Source: Chenopodium formosanum (lineage: Eukaryota > Streptophyta > Magnoliopsida > Caryophyllales > Amaranthaceae). Taken from it: a DNA stretch of 64,000 nucleotides. The translations under genes and the position numbers were made by a program. The notes under the pieces were generated by a model. The model saw only the letters and a program-made list of their open reading frames with translations. It was not told the origin of the DNA and searched no databases. Shown here piece by piece: positions 12,623 through 22,288 of this stretch; positions within the stretch are counted from its first letter, which is position 1, and each line of letters starts with the position of its first letter. Location: the NCBI GenBank assembly GCA_024500155.1, contig CM044869.1, positions 53,461,898 through 53,525,897 of the forward strand, written 5' to 3'.

Positions 12623-12745
12623 GAGAGGGTCTTTACAATCAAACATGCGTGCTTTTAGTTTGTATCCTCTATTCTACAGCTAGTTCTTGATACTAAAGTC
12701 AGTTTCTATTCCCTTAAAATAAGCTAAGCTGATCTGATTTTAATA

Positions 12746-12836
12746 CTTCCTTCGTTATATATTAGTTGCAACTTTGGGGTATTATTTGTGAGACATACAA
12801 AATACCAAAGTTGTAACTAATATGTAATGGAGGAAA
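12746..12836. mobile_element. 91-bp Stowaway-like MITE, copy A
   Basis: TA flanks both sides (12744-12745, 12837-12838). The ends are CTTCCTTCGTTA and, inverted, TTTCCTCCATTA, followed by inverted AGTTGCAACTTTGG arms. It matches the 91-bp copy at 17538-17628 inside the GST locus 2 intron, including GTATTATTTGTGAGA in the middle. Confidence 0.75.
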
Positions 12837-13046
12837 TAAGATGATTTGAATTTTTCTAATCTTGTTTGATTTGATGTATTTGATTTGATTAAACTTTTAT
12901 CGCATTTTTACACTAATGTATAAGAATTAACATTAACAAATTCAATCTTGTTAGATTCGTCTCATCATGTACTTTTCAAATATATAAATTTATTTTTCAT
13001 AAATTTTTTAATACACAAAATAAGAAAATCAAAATAAAAATTTTAA

Positions 13047-13990
13047 GGAAAAATTGCCACCATTAATCTCAACTTTGCCTTGTCCGCCAATATTAATCCC
13101 AACTTTCGTTTATTCCCTATCACTCCCAACTTTATACCATATTAATTTTTATCACCCCCATATGACCTGCAACAGGTTAATCAGGTTAACAATTGTGAAT
13201 TAGATTTTTTTGCACACATGTCAATATGTAATTGGTTGAAAAAATATGAAAAATGTAAAAAAAAAAAAAAAATTAAAATTTCCTAAAACTAACCCAGCAT
13301 CTGCCCCACCTCCACCACCACCGACGCACACCCTCTCCCAGCGCAGCCAAAACAACCCCCTCCCCAAAATCGACCACCAAAATTGGCCAACCGATGTTAG
13401 GGTTGAATGGTTGATTTCAACCCTAAATCGGTCGATTTCGGCCGTTTGTGGCCTATTTCATGACTGATTGTCGCAGGTTTTCGAAGGGAAAGGGGCAAAA
13501 TTCGTCGAGGAAAGGGGTGGAATTCGAAGGGGAAAGGAAGGTGTAGGCGAAATTGGCGAAAAGGGGGCGAAATCGGTAAGGAAGGGGGTAAAATCGGCGG
13601 GGAAGGGGGCTGTTTTGGCTACGCTGGGCTGCGAAATCGAGGGTGGGGGAAGGAAAAGGGGCGGGTTTCTAGGGCGGGGGAGGGGTGGGCACCATTTTCC
13701 GGCAGCGGAGGAGGGGTTTTCAGGGGTGGGGGCGATTTTCCGGCGGGGTGGGGTGTTTTCTGGGATAGGGTAGGGGCTGGGTTTGGTAGTTTTTTTTTTT
13801 TAATTTTGTTTTTTTTGGACCTATCACGTGTGGACACGTGTCTAGGTAACCTGCTATATCAAGTTAGATGATCGGTTGGGGGTGATAGAAATTAAAGGTA
13901 TACAAAGTTGGGAGTGATGGTGAATAAACGAAAGTAGGCATTATTATTGGTAAACGAGACAAAGTTCGGATTAATGGTGACAATTTTTCC
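13047..13990. mobile_element. Mutator-like element (MULE), non-autonomous, 944 bp
   Basis: A perfect 9-bp target duplication AAATTTTAA flanks it (13038-13046 and 13991-13999). Long terminal inverted repeats of roughly 110 bp begin GGAAAAATTG and share ACTTTCGTTTATTC and CACTCCCAACTTT blocks. The interior (about 13290-13790) is GC-rich and purine-rich on the + strand, very unlike its surroundings, with short GGGGGCGAAATCGG-like repeats. No transposase is visible. The proline-rich and glycine-rich reading frames inside are composition artefacts unless a captured exon can be shown. Confidence 0.88.
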
Positions 13991-14384
13991 AAATTTTAAT
14001 CTTAACATTTTTTGTCAAATCTAATCTAATTTTAATAACCAAGTAATTTACATCTGAAATATGTTGATAGAACAACTCCATATCCCTTGCCTTCGAAAGG
14101 CGTTCATTTTTTGTAATCTCTAAAGTTTACATCGTTCTTATACTCAGACGGAAGAAAATGGTATCAGCACATGTTTGATATGCCAAAGTCATGTTGTTAT
14201 TATTGCTGCCATTATTTGATTTGCCAATAAAAGTTGGAGAACGCTTAGCTTGATTTTATTGAATTTCACATTAGCTTGAGTACTTTTTATAGTGTACAAG
14301 TGTAGTAAGAATGATTTTATTGAATTTCTCATTAGCTTGATCTTATTTAAGGAATCCCATCCACTTTTTTCTTCTGTTATTTAA

Positions 14385-14745
14385 GATGAGTCTTGTTGGG
14401 ATTTCTCTAACATTGATGATTTTACTCTCAAATCAGCTACTTGGCTTGTCATAATATCTCATCTCATACTAAATGGGAATTTTCTTGGATTTGGAAATTA
14501 AGCATTTCTCCAAAACTGAAAATTTTTGTTTGGCAACTTCTTCATAACGCTCTACCTAATAAGGCTAATCTTGTTCATCGTCAGTTGGATATTCCTTCTA
14601 TGTGCCCCTCTGTAATTGTCATGATGAAACTCAACATCATCTTTTTCTATTTAGTTCCTACACTTTTCAATTTTGGAATGCTGATGCTACTATTCGTTGG
14701 AATGGTTGGGTCCCTTTAACTATTGGTATTTATTTGCCTTTTTAA
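14385..14745 (+). mobile_element. LINE zf-RVT fragment
   Basis: The frame reads TKWEFSWIWKLSISPKLKIF, then VWQLLHNALPNKANLVHR and a CP-containing zinc-binding start. This is the conserved zinc-binding reverse-transcriptase tail of plant LINEs. It is truncated on both sides and unrelated in position to the larger LINE piece at 8.3-9.9 kb. Confidence 0.75.
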
Positions 14746-15049
14746 AGTTTTAAAGGGTAATTTCTCTATGTCTCTAAAAAAGTTTATAACTTCCCCTTCT
14801 CCATCCCCACCGCTACCACCAAAAACTCATTTGATTCCCTCCCCTTTCCTAACCTCGAAATCCACTAGATATCCAATTTTGTCATATTTAAAATTAACTC
14901 CCCTTAAAGGTTGTATCATTCAAAAATAATCCAAAGATTGTATTATTAAAGAAGAATAGGTCAAAGGTTGTATTACTTTTGGTAATTTTTCCAAATTAAT
15001 ATAATGATAGTCATTTTAAAGATTATTAACATAGAATTTTCAACATGGA

Positions 15050-15116
15050 TATGAGATTCATCTAAGGCCTAAGGGCATGTAGATCAGCTGTGGTTTTCAA
15101 CTGAAGGTAGCCTTAG
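15050..15116 (-). pseudogene. BBE-like oxidase gene relic, left part
   Basis: About 60 bp match the intact BBE-like gene at about 28640-28690 in the same strand sense. They include GGGCATGTAGATCAGCTGTG and then CAACTGAAGGTA, with small indels. The relic continues after the solo LTR that splits it (see 15646-15692). Confidence 0.75.
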
Positions 15117-15645
15117 TGTCACGGTCCGAGTGTTCTGACACTGGATCGTGCGGCGCGCTCTTGTCTATTGGCGACAAGGACGCAAGCCTAGAACGAGAGA
15201 GGTTCGTGAGCACACAGCAACACAGACCAAAAGTATCTCCAGGAAGCACTCGTCAACAATGGGTGTGGAGTCGGGGCTTGTGACGGCCGATACTTCGAAG
15301 CGGGCACAAGTGGGACCGATGAGATGAAGGCGTCTTTTGAGGGTATCTTGGTTTGGTGGGGATGCTTTAAAACAAGGCAAGCATAATATCTATAAAGGCT
15401 TAAAACAACACACAAGTCTTCAAGCAATAGCAACGGGGTAAGAAGGTTTGATTCATTAACCATTCGCTCCTTAAAGAGCTTTATATTGAATATATTGAGA
15501 ATTACTAGTGAACACTGAAATGACAGTAACACAATAATTCTACCTAGAGCCCAAAAAGTAAAAAGAATGACTTGAAAGACATTACATAAGAAAAATACAA
15601 GTAAAAAGGGAGAAGAATACGTAGGAGAGGGGTTGGATTCTAACA
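15117..15645 (+). mobile_element. solo LTR (529 bp) inside the BBE-like relic
   Basis: It starts TGTCACGGTCCG and ends TTCTAACA, with a perfect 5-bp target duplication CTTAG at 15112-15116 and 15646-15650. A plus-strand CTATAAAGG at about 15390 could be the LTR TATA box. There is no internal region or second LTR, so it is a recombination product. Reading frames here are spurious. Confidence 0.88.
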
Positions 15646-15692
15646 CTTAGGTAGGAGTACCTTAATTTATTCACGTGCATATTGAATTTATG
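15646..15692 (-). pseudogene. BBE-like oxidase gene relic, right part
   Basis: After the target duplication the sequence resumes similarity to the intact gene (ACCTTAATTTATTC here, ACCTTAAGTTATTC at about 28697-28710; then ATTGAATTTAT against ATTGAGTATAG). Similarity fades by about 15692. Confidence 0.6.
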
Positions 15693-15699
15693 GCCATTG

Positions 15700-16700
15700 G
15701 GAGACAGGTCCATTGCCCCATTGGTACAATGACCATACATTCACATGGAAAAATAATGGATGCACATTATTGCACAAGCTCTCTGGTACGAAAATTTGTG
15801 AACTAAAGTACTCAATCCTGATGACAACACAAAAAATATTAGGTGATATGCATACATCATTCTAATTTAGAGACATTGTTTTTTACATATAGTCTTTCTT
15901 TCTTAATTACGGGTTGGGTCATACTTGCCATCAAGAGAGATAATTCACTTATAAAATACAAATTTTTAAGGTACAAAGAGTTTTCATCCTAAAACTAGTT
16001 ATGGGCCCGGGCGATGCTCTGGTCATTAAAAATTTATCACTTTAGTCGAACTATATATATTTTAGCTTGTTTGTCACTGAGATCGTAAGTGGTGGTTTTT
16101 TTTTTAATTTTTATTTTTTAAGATGATAGTTTAAGTAGTTTGTTGTTTGTATGAGTTGGTTTTACTATAAGAATAATTTTTTTGCATTAAAATCAACTCT
16201 TTGTAAAATAAAAAATGATAAATCAAATCTTATAAATTTGATGTCAAAATATATACTACTCCATAATGCACAAAAATCTTTTACTCTATAATTACAATTT
16301 TATGAATTAATGCACAAAATAAAAATGGAGTATATTTAATTTTTTACAAACTTTATTATTGTGTAATTATTAAGCAGTTGTTTAATTTCTTACAAACTTT
16401 ATTATTGTGTAATTATGAAGGAGTTACATTCCAAGGGAAATTGTTATGCATATAAAAAGTTTATCAATTAAACTAAACATTAATACATAGAGGTTAATGC
16501 ATGAAGTTTTTCAATTAATAATGGTATGGTAGGATTTGACGACACGTTATATGCCAAATGGCAAAATTAGTGACACATGGCAAAACAACATATCTTGCCA
16601 TGAGTTTTAATAATATATATATTGATATTGATTGATTATACTTTCTGTGAAAATTCTATTTTAAATGACTAACACTATTTTAAAATTTGATGGCTGTGAT
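15700..16700. other. AT-rich non-coding stretch
   Basis: No gene or clear element in this 1 kb. A TTTCTTACAAACTTTATTATTGTGTAATTA-type short direct repeat occurs at about 16340 and 16387. Confidence 0.5.
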
Positions 16701-16710
16701 TTAATGATTT

Positions 16711-16830
16711 ATATGTAAGAATAAGAAAATTAATTAATAATGATGGTGGTTCACATGCGGTCATATATCACCATCCCAAATGGAAATAAAAATACTCTAT
16801 ATAAATTTGAATATTTGATGTTCTTTCGCT
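16711..16830 (+). promoter_or_regulatory. conserved core promoter block of GST locus 2
   Basis: About 100 bp is nearly identical to the block at 20505-20620 before locus 3. It includes GGTTCACATGCGGTCATATA and a TATATAAAT box at 16798-16806. The box lies about 170 bp before the ATG because the leader is lengthened by a 33-bp insertion. Confidence 0.65.
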
Positions 16831-16917
16831 TAGCTTCAAATTTATTTTGCTGCCTACAATTTCATAAAGTGCGCGACTTTTATTGACAATCAAGTTGATA
16901 ATTTTCTAGCTTTGAAC

Positions 16918-16950
16918 GTTAGATGGGTTACGATTGCACTTAAAGTCAAG
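16918..16950 (+). repeat. 33-bp copy of GST exon 1 in the locus 2 leader
   Basis: GTTAGATGGGTTACGATTGC onward matches 17021-17053 of exon 1 with two mismatches. It is followed by TTGATAATTTCATAAA, itself resembling leader sequence just upstream. Locus 3 has only a short purine stretch at this place, so this is a templated insertion in locus 2. Confidence 0.75.
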
Positions 16951-16969
16951 TTGATAATTTCATAAAGGG

Positions 16970-18098
16970 ATGGAAGATAAAAAGAAAGTGGTGCTCCATG
17001 GTTTCTTTTCAAGCCCTTACGTTAGATGGGTTAAGATTGCACTTAAAATCAAGGGCATAACCTATGAATATATTGAAGAGAATTTGAGAAAGAAGAGCCA
17101 AATGCTACTTGAGTACAACCCTATACACAAGAAAGTTCCCATACTTATTCATGAAGGGAACCCCATTTCCGAGTCATTGGTGATCCTACAATACATTGAT
17201 GAAACATGGAAGAATTCTCCTCATCTCTTGCCATCCGATCCTTACTCAAGATCCATGGTGCGATTTTGGGCAGATTTTATGGTTAACCAGGCATGTACAT
17301 ATACATTTCATTTGTTTTTAAATTTTTTTTTTATCATATAGATAGATATACCATAAACTTATATTGTGTTTATACAAGTACTAATATAGTAATATGAAAT
17401 TTCATGTTTTTTAATAATAAATCTTTATATATTAATCGTTAAATTTGTGTGTTAACAACTATGTTTTGTAAAACGGTGTCTCTTATTCAAAAACAGATGA
17501 AATATTTTATTTTTTATTTATTGTTTTATGATATGCACTGCCTCCGATTTTTATTAGTTGCAACTTTGGGATATTATTTGTGAGATATAAAATATTTTAA
17601 AGTTGCAACTAAAAAAAATCGGAGGTAGTATTAACTTTTTTTGACGGAAGTAAGTTATTCTCAATTGTGTTAGCTTTTGAAAACTTGGTCGTGTGCTGGT
17701 CAATATAATTAAGCTAATTGGTGTGCTTGTACCAATTGTAACAGCTTTTAACGTCTTTGACGAGGGTTATAGCAAGTCAAGGGACTGAAGAAAAGTTCAT
17801 AAGAGAATTTCAAATGAACTTGAACATTCTAGAAGAAAACATGAAGGTTATATTTCCATGTGATGCACCTTCTTGTAATGAAGATATGAGGATGCTAGAC
17901 ATAATGTTATGCGTTATTCCAAGCACTGTCAAAGCCCTAGAAGATGCCTTAAATTTGAAGTTAATGGAACCACAAAAATATCCATTGACAACCTCAAGAA
18001 TGGCATCTCTTTCGGGCCTCAATGTGGTAAAAGACACTGCACCGCCTCATGAGAGGTTCGTCAAATGTATCGATCGACCTCGTAGGAAGTTATCTTAG
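16970..18098 (+). CDS. tau-class glutathione S-transferase, locus 2 (two exons, GC-AG intron)
   Basis: Exons are 16970-17290 and 17745-18098 (224 aa). Exon 1 has the thioredoxin-fold features: FSSPYVRWVKIALKIKGI with the serine near residue 15, KVPILIHEG, and ESLVILQYIDE. Exon 2 starts LLTSLTRVIAS and contains MNLNILEENMKVIFPCDAPS and DTAPPHERFVK, parallel to locus 1. The donor at 17291 is GC (CAG|GCATGT); joining 17290 to 17745 keeps the frame. A small insertion changes the C-terminal end relative to the locus 3 relic, with no net frame change. The intron (454 bp) contains a 91-bp Stowaway MITE. The 5' leader carries a copy of part of its own exon 1. It appears intact and is likely expressed from the TATA block at 16798. 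Confidence 0.85.
17538..17628. mobile_element. 91-bp Stowaway-like MITE, copy B (GST locus 2 intron)
   Basis: The ends CTGCCTCCGATTTTT and, inverted, CTACCTCCGATTTTT have nearly perfect arms with AGTTGCAACTTT. The right flank is TA; the left flank is CA. Same family and length as 12746-12836. Confidence 0.8.
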
Positions 18099-18247
18099 CT
18101 TCCAAACTGTAATACCAAGTGCAATCCCTCATGCATGGTTTATATTGTGTGTAATAGCAATAAACTACGATGATCTACCTTTATCAATATCGTGTTTTTT
18201 GGCTCTATTTTCCTCAACCTTTGTCTCATCGGACCCCTAGCCGCTAC

Positions 18248-18936
18248 TGTTGGAAGTTCTTGATATAAAATAAGAGAGTTGGGGAAAAACAAAAAAGAGG
18301 AAAAAAAACAAATAAAAGGGGAAAATCCCACATTGGTTGGGGGAAAAGGTTTTTCCTTGTTTTTATATTGTAGTGTCTTAGCACTACTTAGTGGAGTGAG
18401 TGGGAGGTAAGTGTTACTTCACACACACGCGCGTGCCGAGCCGGGTCGGGCTCGGGCCTTGGGGAATGCGATGCGTGGGTCTTGGGTCATTAATCCCTTG
18501 ATTGTAGTTGATGATTTAATTCCTTGTCTATTGCTTCTGTTGTTGACTGGCTTAATGAATCTGGTCGTTTTCTTAGCCAGATTCTTTCCTCGTTTTATGC
18601 TTCTTGTCTCCCTTCTACTGCCTATATATACTTGTTGCTTTTCCCAGTCAAATACAACAACACAATCAGTCTTCTCTCTTCTCTAAAATTCTCTAAACAC
18701 GAGTTTTTCCTGTTCTGTTATCTGGGCAAGTGTTCTGAGTTCCAGTCGGGTTTGTGAGTGCACATAAACTCCGGCGTCGTGCTTATCCTGGAGGGCGACC
18801 GCTTCTAGTCTACTGCACCGGGAGGTAGCGCGGAATCGTCTTTTAGGTCAGTGGTTCTCCACGACGCGGCTACTGTCACTTTGGTTCACACATCAAGAGA
18901 TAAGTAATTTCTGTTTTATTGCTTAGTAGTTTAACA
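18248..18936 (+). mobile_element. solo LTR (689 bp)
   Basis: It starts TGTTGGAAG and ends TTTAACA, with a perfect 5-bp target duplication GCTAC (18243-18247, 18937-18941). A plus-strand CTATATATAC at about 18622-18631 would serve as TATA box. It is GC-richer than its surroundings. No internal domains follow. The 91-aa and 77-aa reading frames inside are not genes. Confidence 0.88.
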
Positions 18937-19104
18937 GCTACGACTGTGCCCAAATCGCAACAATTCTGCCAAGCAAGTGTTGGAAATTTGTAGGTGATTG
19001 AAGAACACAGCAAATTACCACATCAATTATAACATTGCTATTGAGTATTGACGGATGAACATGTTCTCTAATTTATATTATCCAACAAATATGTTTATTG
19101 TACT

Positions 19105-19290
19105 TGGTATCTAAAAGAATACTATCAACGGCAAATAGAAAAAAGGGATACCATCAAGGATTGTTGGAGAATACCATCAAGGGCTATTGGTATCTAAAAT
19201 AATACCATCAAGAATTGTTGGAAAATACCATCAAGAAGTTCGTGGTATCATAAAAAGTATCATCAACAGCAAAAGATAGAACAAGAACAG
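19105..19290. repeat. imperfect minisatellite around ATACCATCAAG
   Basis: Five or six irregular repeats of a motif like GGTATCTAAAATAATACCAT followed by CAAGAATTGTTGG occur here. The GGTAT/ATACC halves are mutually inverted. No protein-coding character is seen. Confidence 0.6.
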
Positions 19291-19446
19291 CACCAACGGT
19301 TTATTTCTGTCATGTTTTGGCGCCAAAATTTGTCAAATGTTAAGAACTCCATTTGAGAAAATAGTAGAACGAAAAACTCAATTTGCTAGAATTTCTTTTT
19401 TGAGAAATTAATTTTTGTTCTAAACTGAACAAAAAATTGAAAAGGG

Positions 19447-19482
<36 letters not shown>

Positions 19483-19684
19483 GATTTTGTTTTGCTTTTT
19501 CTTACCTTAATGTTTTTTATAATTGCTTTTTTTAGATTTACCTTTTTGCCCTTATTAGAGTCTTTTATGACTCTAATAGTTAGAGCCCAAGAATTCTACA
19601 ACATTAAACATATCGAAAGGGAATGAATGAAGAAAATGTGTACTCACATCACCCATTTCTATTTATAGTACGTCTCGCTTACAT

Positions 19685-19935
19685 TTTACTATCATATTGA
19701 TCAAAGTATAACAAACTATGGACGTTCGTGTATAATTCATTCAGATTTTCTCAGGAATTTTTGCCGCTATTAGCTAGGTAAAGTAAACTTCTCTATATTA
19801 TTTCTATATTTATAGTACTTTCGATTACATTATTGTCGATCAAAATATAGTAACATATGTACAGTCGTCTGTAATTCATTCAGATTTTTTTTTTTTTTTT
19901 TTCAGGAGTTTTTGCCACTATTTGGTAAAGTAGAC
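19685..19935. repeat. two tandem ~150-165-bp repeats upstream of GST locus 3
   Basis: Copies begin TTGATCAAAGTATAACAAAC (about 19698) and TCGATCAAAATATAGTAACA (about 19837), each continuing with TAATTCATTCAGATTTT and a GCC(A/G)CTATT block. They are homologous to 1375-1665 upstream of locus 1. A T-run interrupts the second copy. Confidence 0.7.
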
Positions 19936-20504
19936 TTTGTTAAAAAAAATGTAATCTAGAAAAATTTAAGTAATATTTTCAATGAAAATTCTACAATGGT
20001 CGTTTGAAATATGACTATCATAATATTTTAATGATTATATAGTTCATAATTAACGTATTTTTATACAAGTAATTAATTATATTACTCTATTTTTGCTATA
20101 AAATATTATTATCAATTAGCTAGATAATTCTAGAATAACCTAATATCTTGAAAACTCTTGTTTATGTAAGAAAGTAAAAAGAAATCTAGAGAAAGCTAGA
20201 AAATTAGGTGTAGAGTGTAGTATGTGGGTGGAGCAAGTAAACCAACATATACCACTATAAATACTAGGAATTTCCCATGCAAATGCAAGCAATTTCCCAT
20301 GCAATAATACTTCTAATTTCAACCCACCACTAATTCCACTCACCTAAATTCTAACAGACTTCTCTACTCTCCTTTTTTTCTTTTTTTCTTTTTTCTTTTT
20401 TTTTTGGTGTACCATATTTCAATTTAAGTCTTCTAATTTGACACATTTTGAGTAAGATTTTTATTTGCACATTTTACGTTGACACTATTTTAAAAGATTT
20501 GCAT

Positions 20505-20620
20505 GTAGAATAAGAAAATTAATTAACAATGAGCCAATGAGGGTGGTTCACATGCGGTCATATATCACCATCCCTAATGCAAATAAAAATACTCTATATA
20601 AATTTGAAAATTTGATGCTA
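20505..20620 (+). promoter_or_regulatory. conserved core promoter block of GST locus 3
   Basis: This is a near-identical copy of 16711-16830, including GGTTCACATGCGGTCATATA and a TATATAAAT box at 20595-20603, about 130 bp before the ATG of a truncated gene. Confidence 0.6.
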
Positions 20621-20727
20621 TTTCCCTTAGCTACAAATTTATTTTGCTGCTTACAGTTTTATAAAGTGCGCAATTTTTATTGACAAGTTGATGACTTTCT
20701 AGCTTTGAACGAAGGAAAAAGAAAGGG

Positions 20728-21345
20728 ATGGAAGATGAAAAGAAAGTGGTGCTCCATGGTTTTTTTGCAAGCCCTTACGCTAGATGGGTGAAGATTGCCC
20801 TTAAAGTCAAGGGCATAACCTATGAATATGTTGAAGAGAACTTGAGAAAGAAGAGCCAAATGCTACTTCGGTACAACCCTATATACAAGAAAGTTCCCAT
20901 ACTTGTTCATGAAGGGAAGCCCATTTCCGAGTCATTGGTGATCCTGCAGTACATTGATGAAACATGGAAGAATTCTCCTCATCTCTTGCCATCCGATCCT
21001 TACTCAAGGTCCTTGGTGCGATTTTGGGCAGATTTTATACTAAACCAGGCATGTGAATATACTTTTCATTTTTTTAAATCATATAATTAGACATATAGCA
21101 TAATAAAACTTATATTTTGGTTGATTGGTAAGGAAAAAGGTCCGACTAGACTAGAATCTCTAAAAGGTTCACCCAAAATGAATTACGGGCTAGGCCCTTT
21201 AGGAAGGGGGAAGGGTAAATAAATTCCCATCCATTGACAACCTCAAGAATGGCATCTCTTTCGGGCATCAATGTGGTAAAAGACACTGCACCACCTCATG
21301 AGAGGTTGGTCAAATTGTATCGACCTCGTAGGAAGTTATCTTCCA
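20728..21345 (+). pseudogene. tau-class GST, locus 3, truncated by loss of most of exon 2
   Basis: Exon 1 (20728-21048) is intact and closest to loci 1 and 2 (FFASPYARWVKIALKVKGI, ESLVILQYIDE). It ends in the same GC donor context, CAG|GCATGT. The next GST similarity starts only at about 21229 (PLTTSRMASLSGINVVKDTA) and runs through APPHERLVKLYRPRRKLS. The first two thirds of exon 2, including its acceptor, are replaced by about 100 bp of unrelated sequence. The C-terminal helical domain is therefore missing. The promoter block is retained, so it may still be transcribed. A deletion with filler DNA is the simplest explanation. Confidence 0.85.
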
Positions 21346-21389
21346 ATCTAGCTAGCTTATTATATACACTATCTAGCTACATATATAGC

Positions 21390-21800
21390 TAGGGATGGCA
21401 ATTCAGTCCGAATTCAACCCTATTCCGCCTCGATTTGAGGGAAAAAAATCTATTGTGAATCCAAGAAAAAAGTAATTTGAGTCCGACTTCGTTAACAGAG
21501 TCAGATCCTGCAAAAAATTCGAGATAAAAAATCCGACTTCGACGGATTATTTGACTTCGATGGATCGTGAAATTGGTTGTGGGTTGTGATGGTAGTGGGT
21601 GTGGGTGTGGGTTGCAAAGGCCCAAATAGCCCAATTTCTCGCAGTATATTGAATAACCGAAAAAAAACTCGGAGTTGGAGTCGAAGGCCAGTTATTGAAG
21701 TTGGAGTCGGATTCGAAGTCAGATTTAGCCTCCGACTTCATGTAGGGTCAAAGTCGAATTTAGCATAATCCACTGCGAATCCGACCTGTTGTCATACCTA
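21390..21800. mobile_element. hAT-like MITE (411 bp)
   Basis: The ends TAGGGATGGCAATTCAGTCC and, inverted, TAGGTATGACAACAGGTCGG are flanked by TATATAGC (21382-21389) and TTTATAGC (21801-21808), an 8-bp target duplication with one mismatch. The interior repeats TCCGACTTCG and GTTGGAGTCG motifs in inverted orientation. It sits directly after the truncated GST locus 3. Confidence 0.8.
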
Positions 21801-22288
21801 TTTATAGCAGACTAACAAGTAGGTGAGATATGCGTAATTACTAAGAGTATTTTTATAACGGTTCTTTCCACATAATATTAAAACTTTGGCGGAACTTAAT
21901 TTTTTGAATCAATAAATGTCCATGCAGCCATGCTGCATTTCTTTAGAAAAAAGAGAGGTTATAATGTCTGATAAGAAGTTGGTGCGTAATGCGTTAGCCG
22001 TTAGTTTCATGTGGAGGATTGCGGAGCATAATATTGTACATTTTCACTACGTGGATTGGTTACTCAATGCAAAATTTGTGGATAATAGATGGCCAAGATT
22101 ACATGTTGTCGGTTGCACTTCAATTTTATGGATGAAAATAAAACCTACTATAATTAATTATCGACCCACCCATATCATAATTGTCACGTTCATAAAGCAT
22201 CAAGCATATATCATAGTTTAACAATCAAATTATAATTACCAAATTTCTTTTTTTTTTTACAAATAAAAAAAAATTAAACCAAAAAATT

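Noticed and set aside
13246..13837. Proline-rich and glycine-rich open frames
   Set aside because: They are inside the Mutator-like element and reflect its GC-biased, repetitive core; not gene-like without a captured parent.
18411..18757. GC-richer open frames of 91 and 77 aa
   Set aside because: They lie wholly inside a solo LTR with a perfect target duplication; no domain and no supporting context.
20140..20343. 67-aa minus-strand frame upstream of GST locus 3
   Set aside because: Falls in AT-rich promoter-distal sequence with no domain or conservation in the other GST upstream regions.
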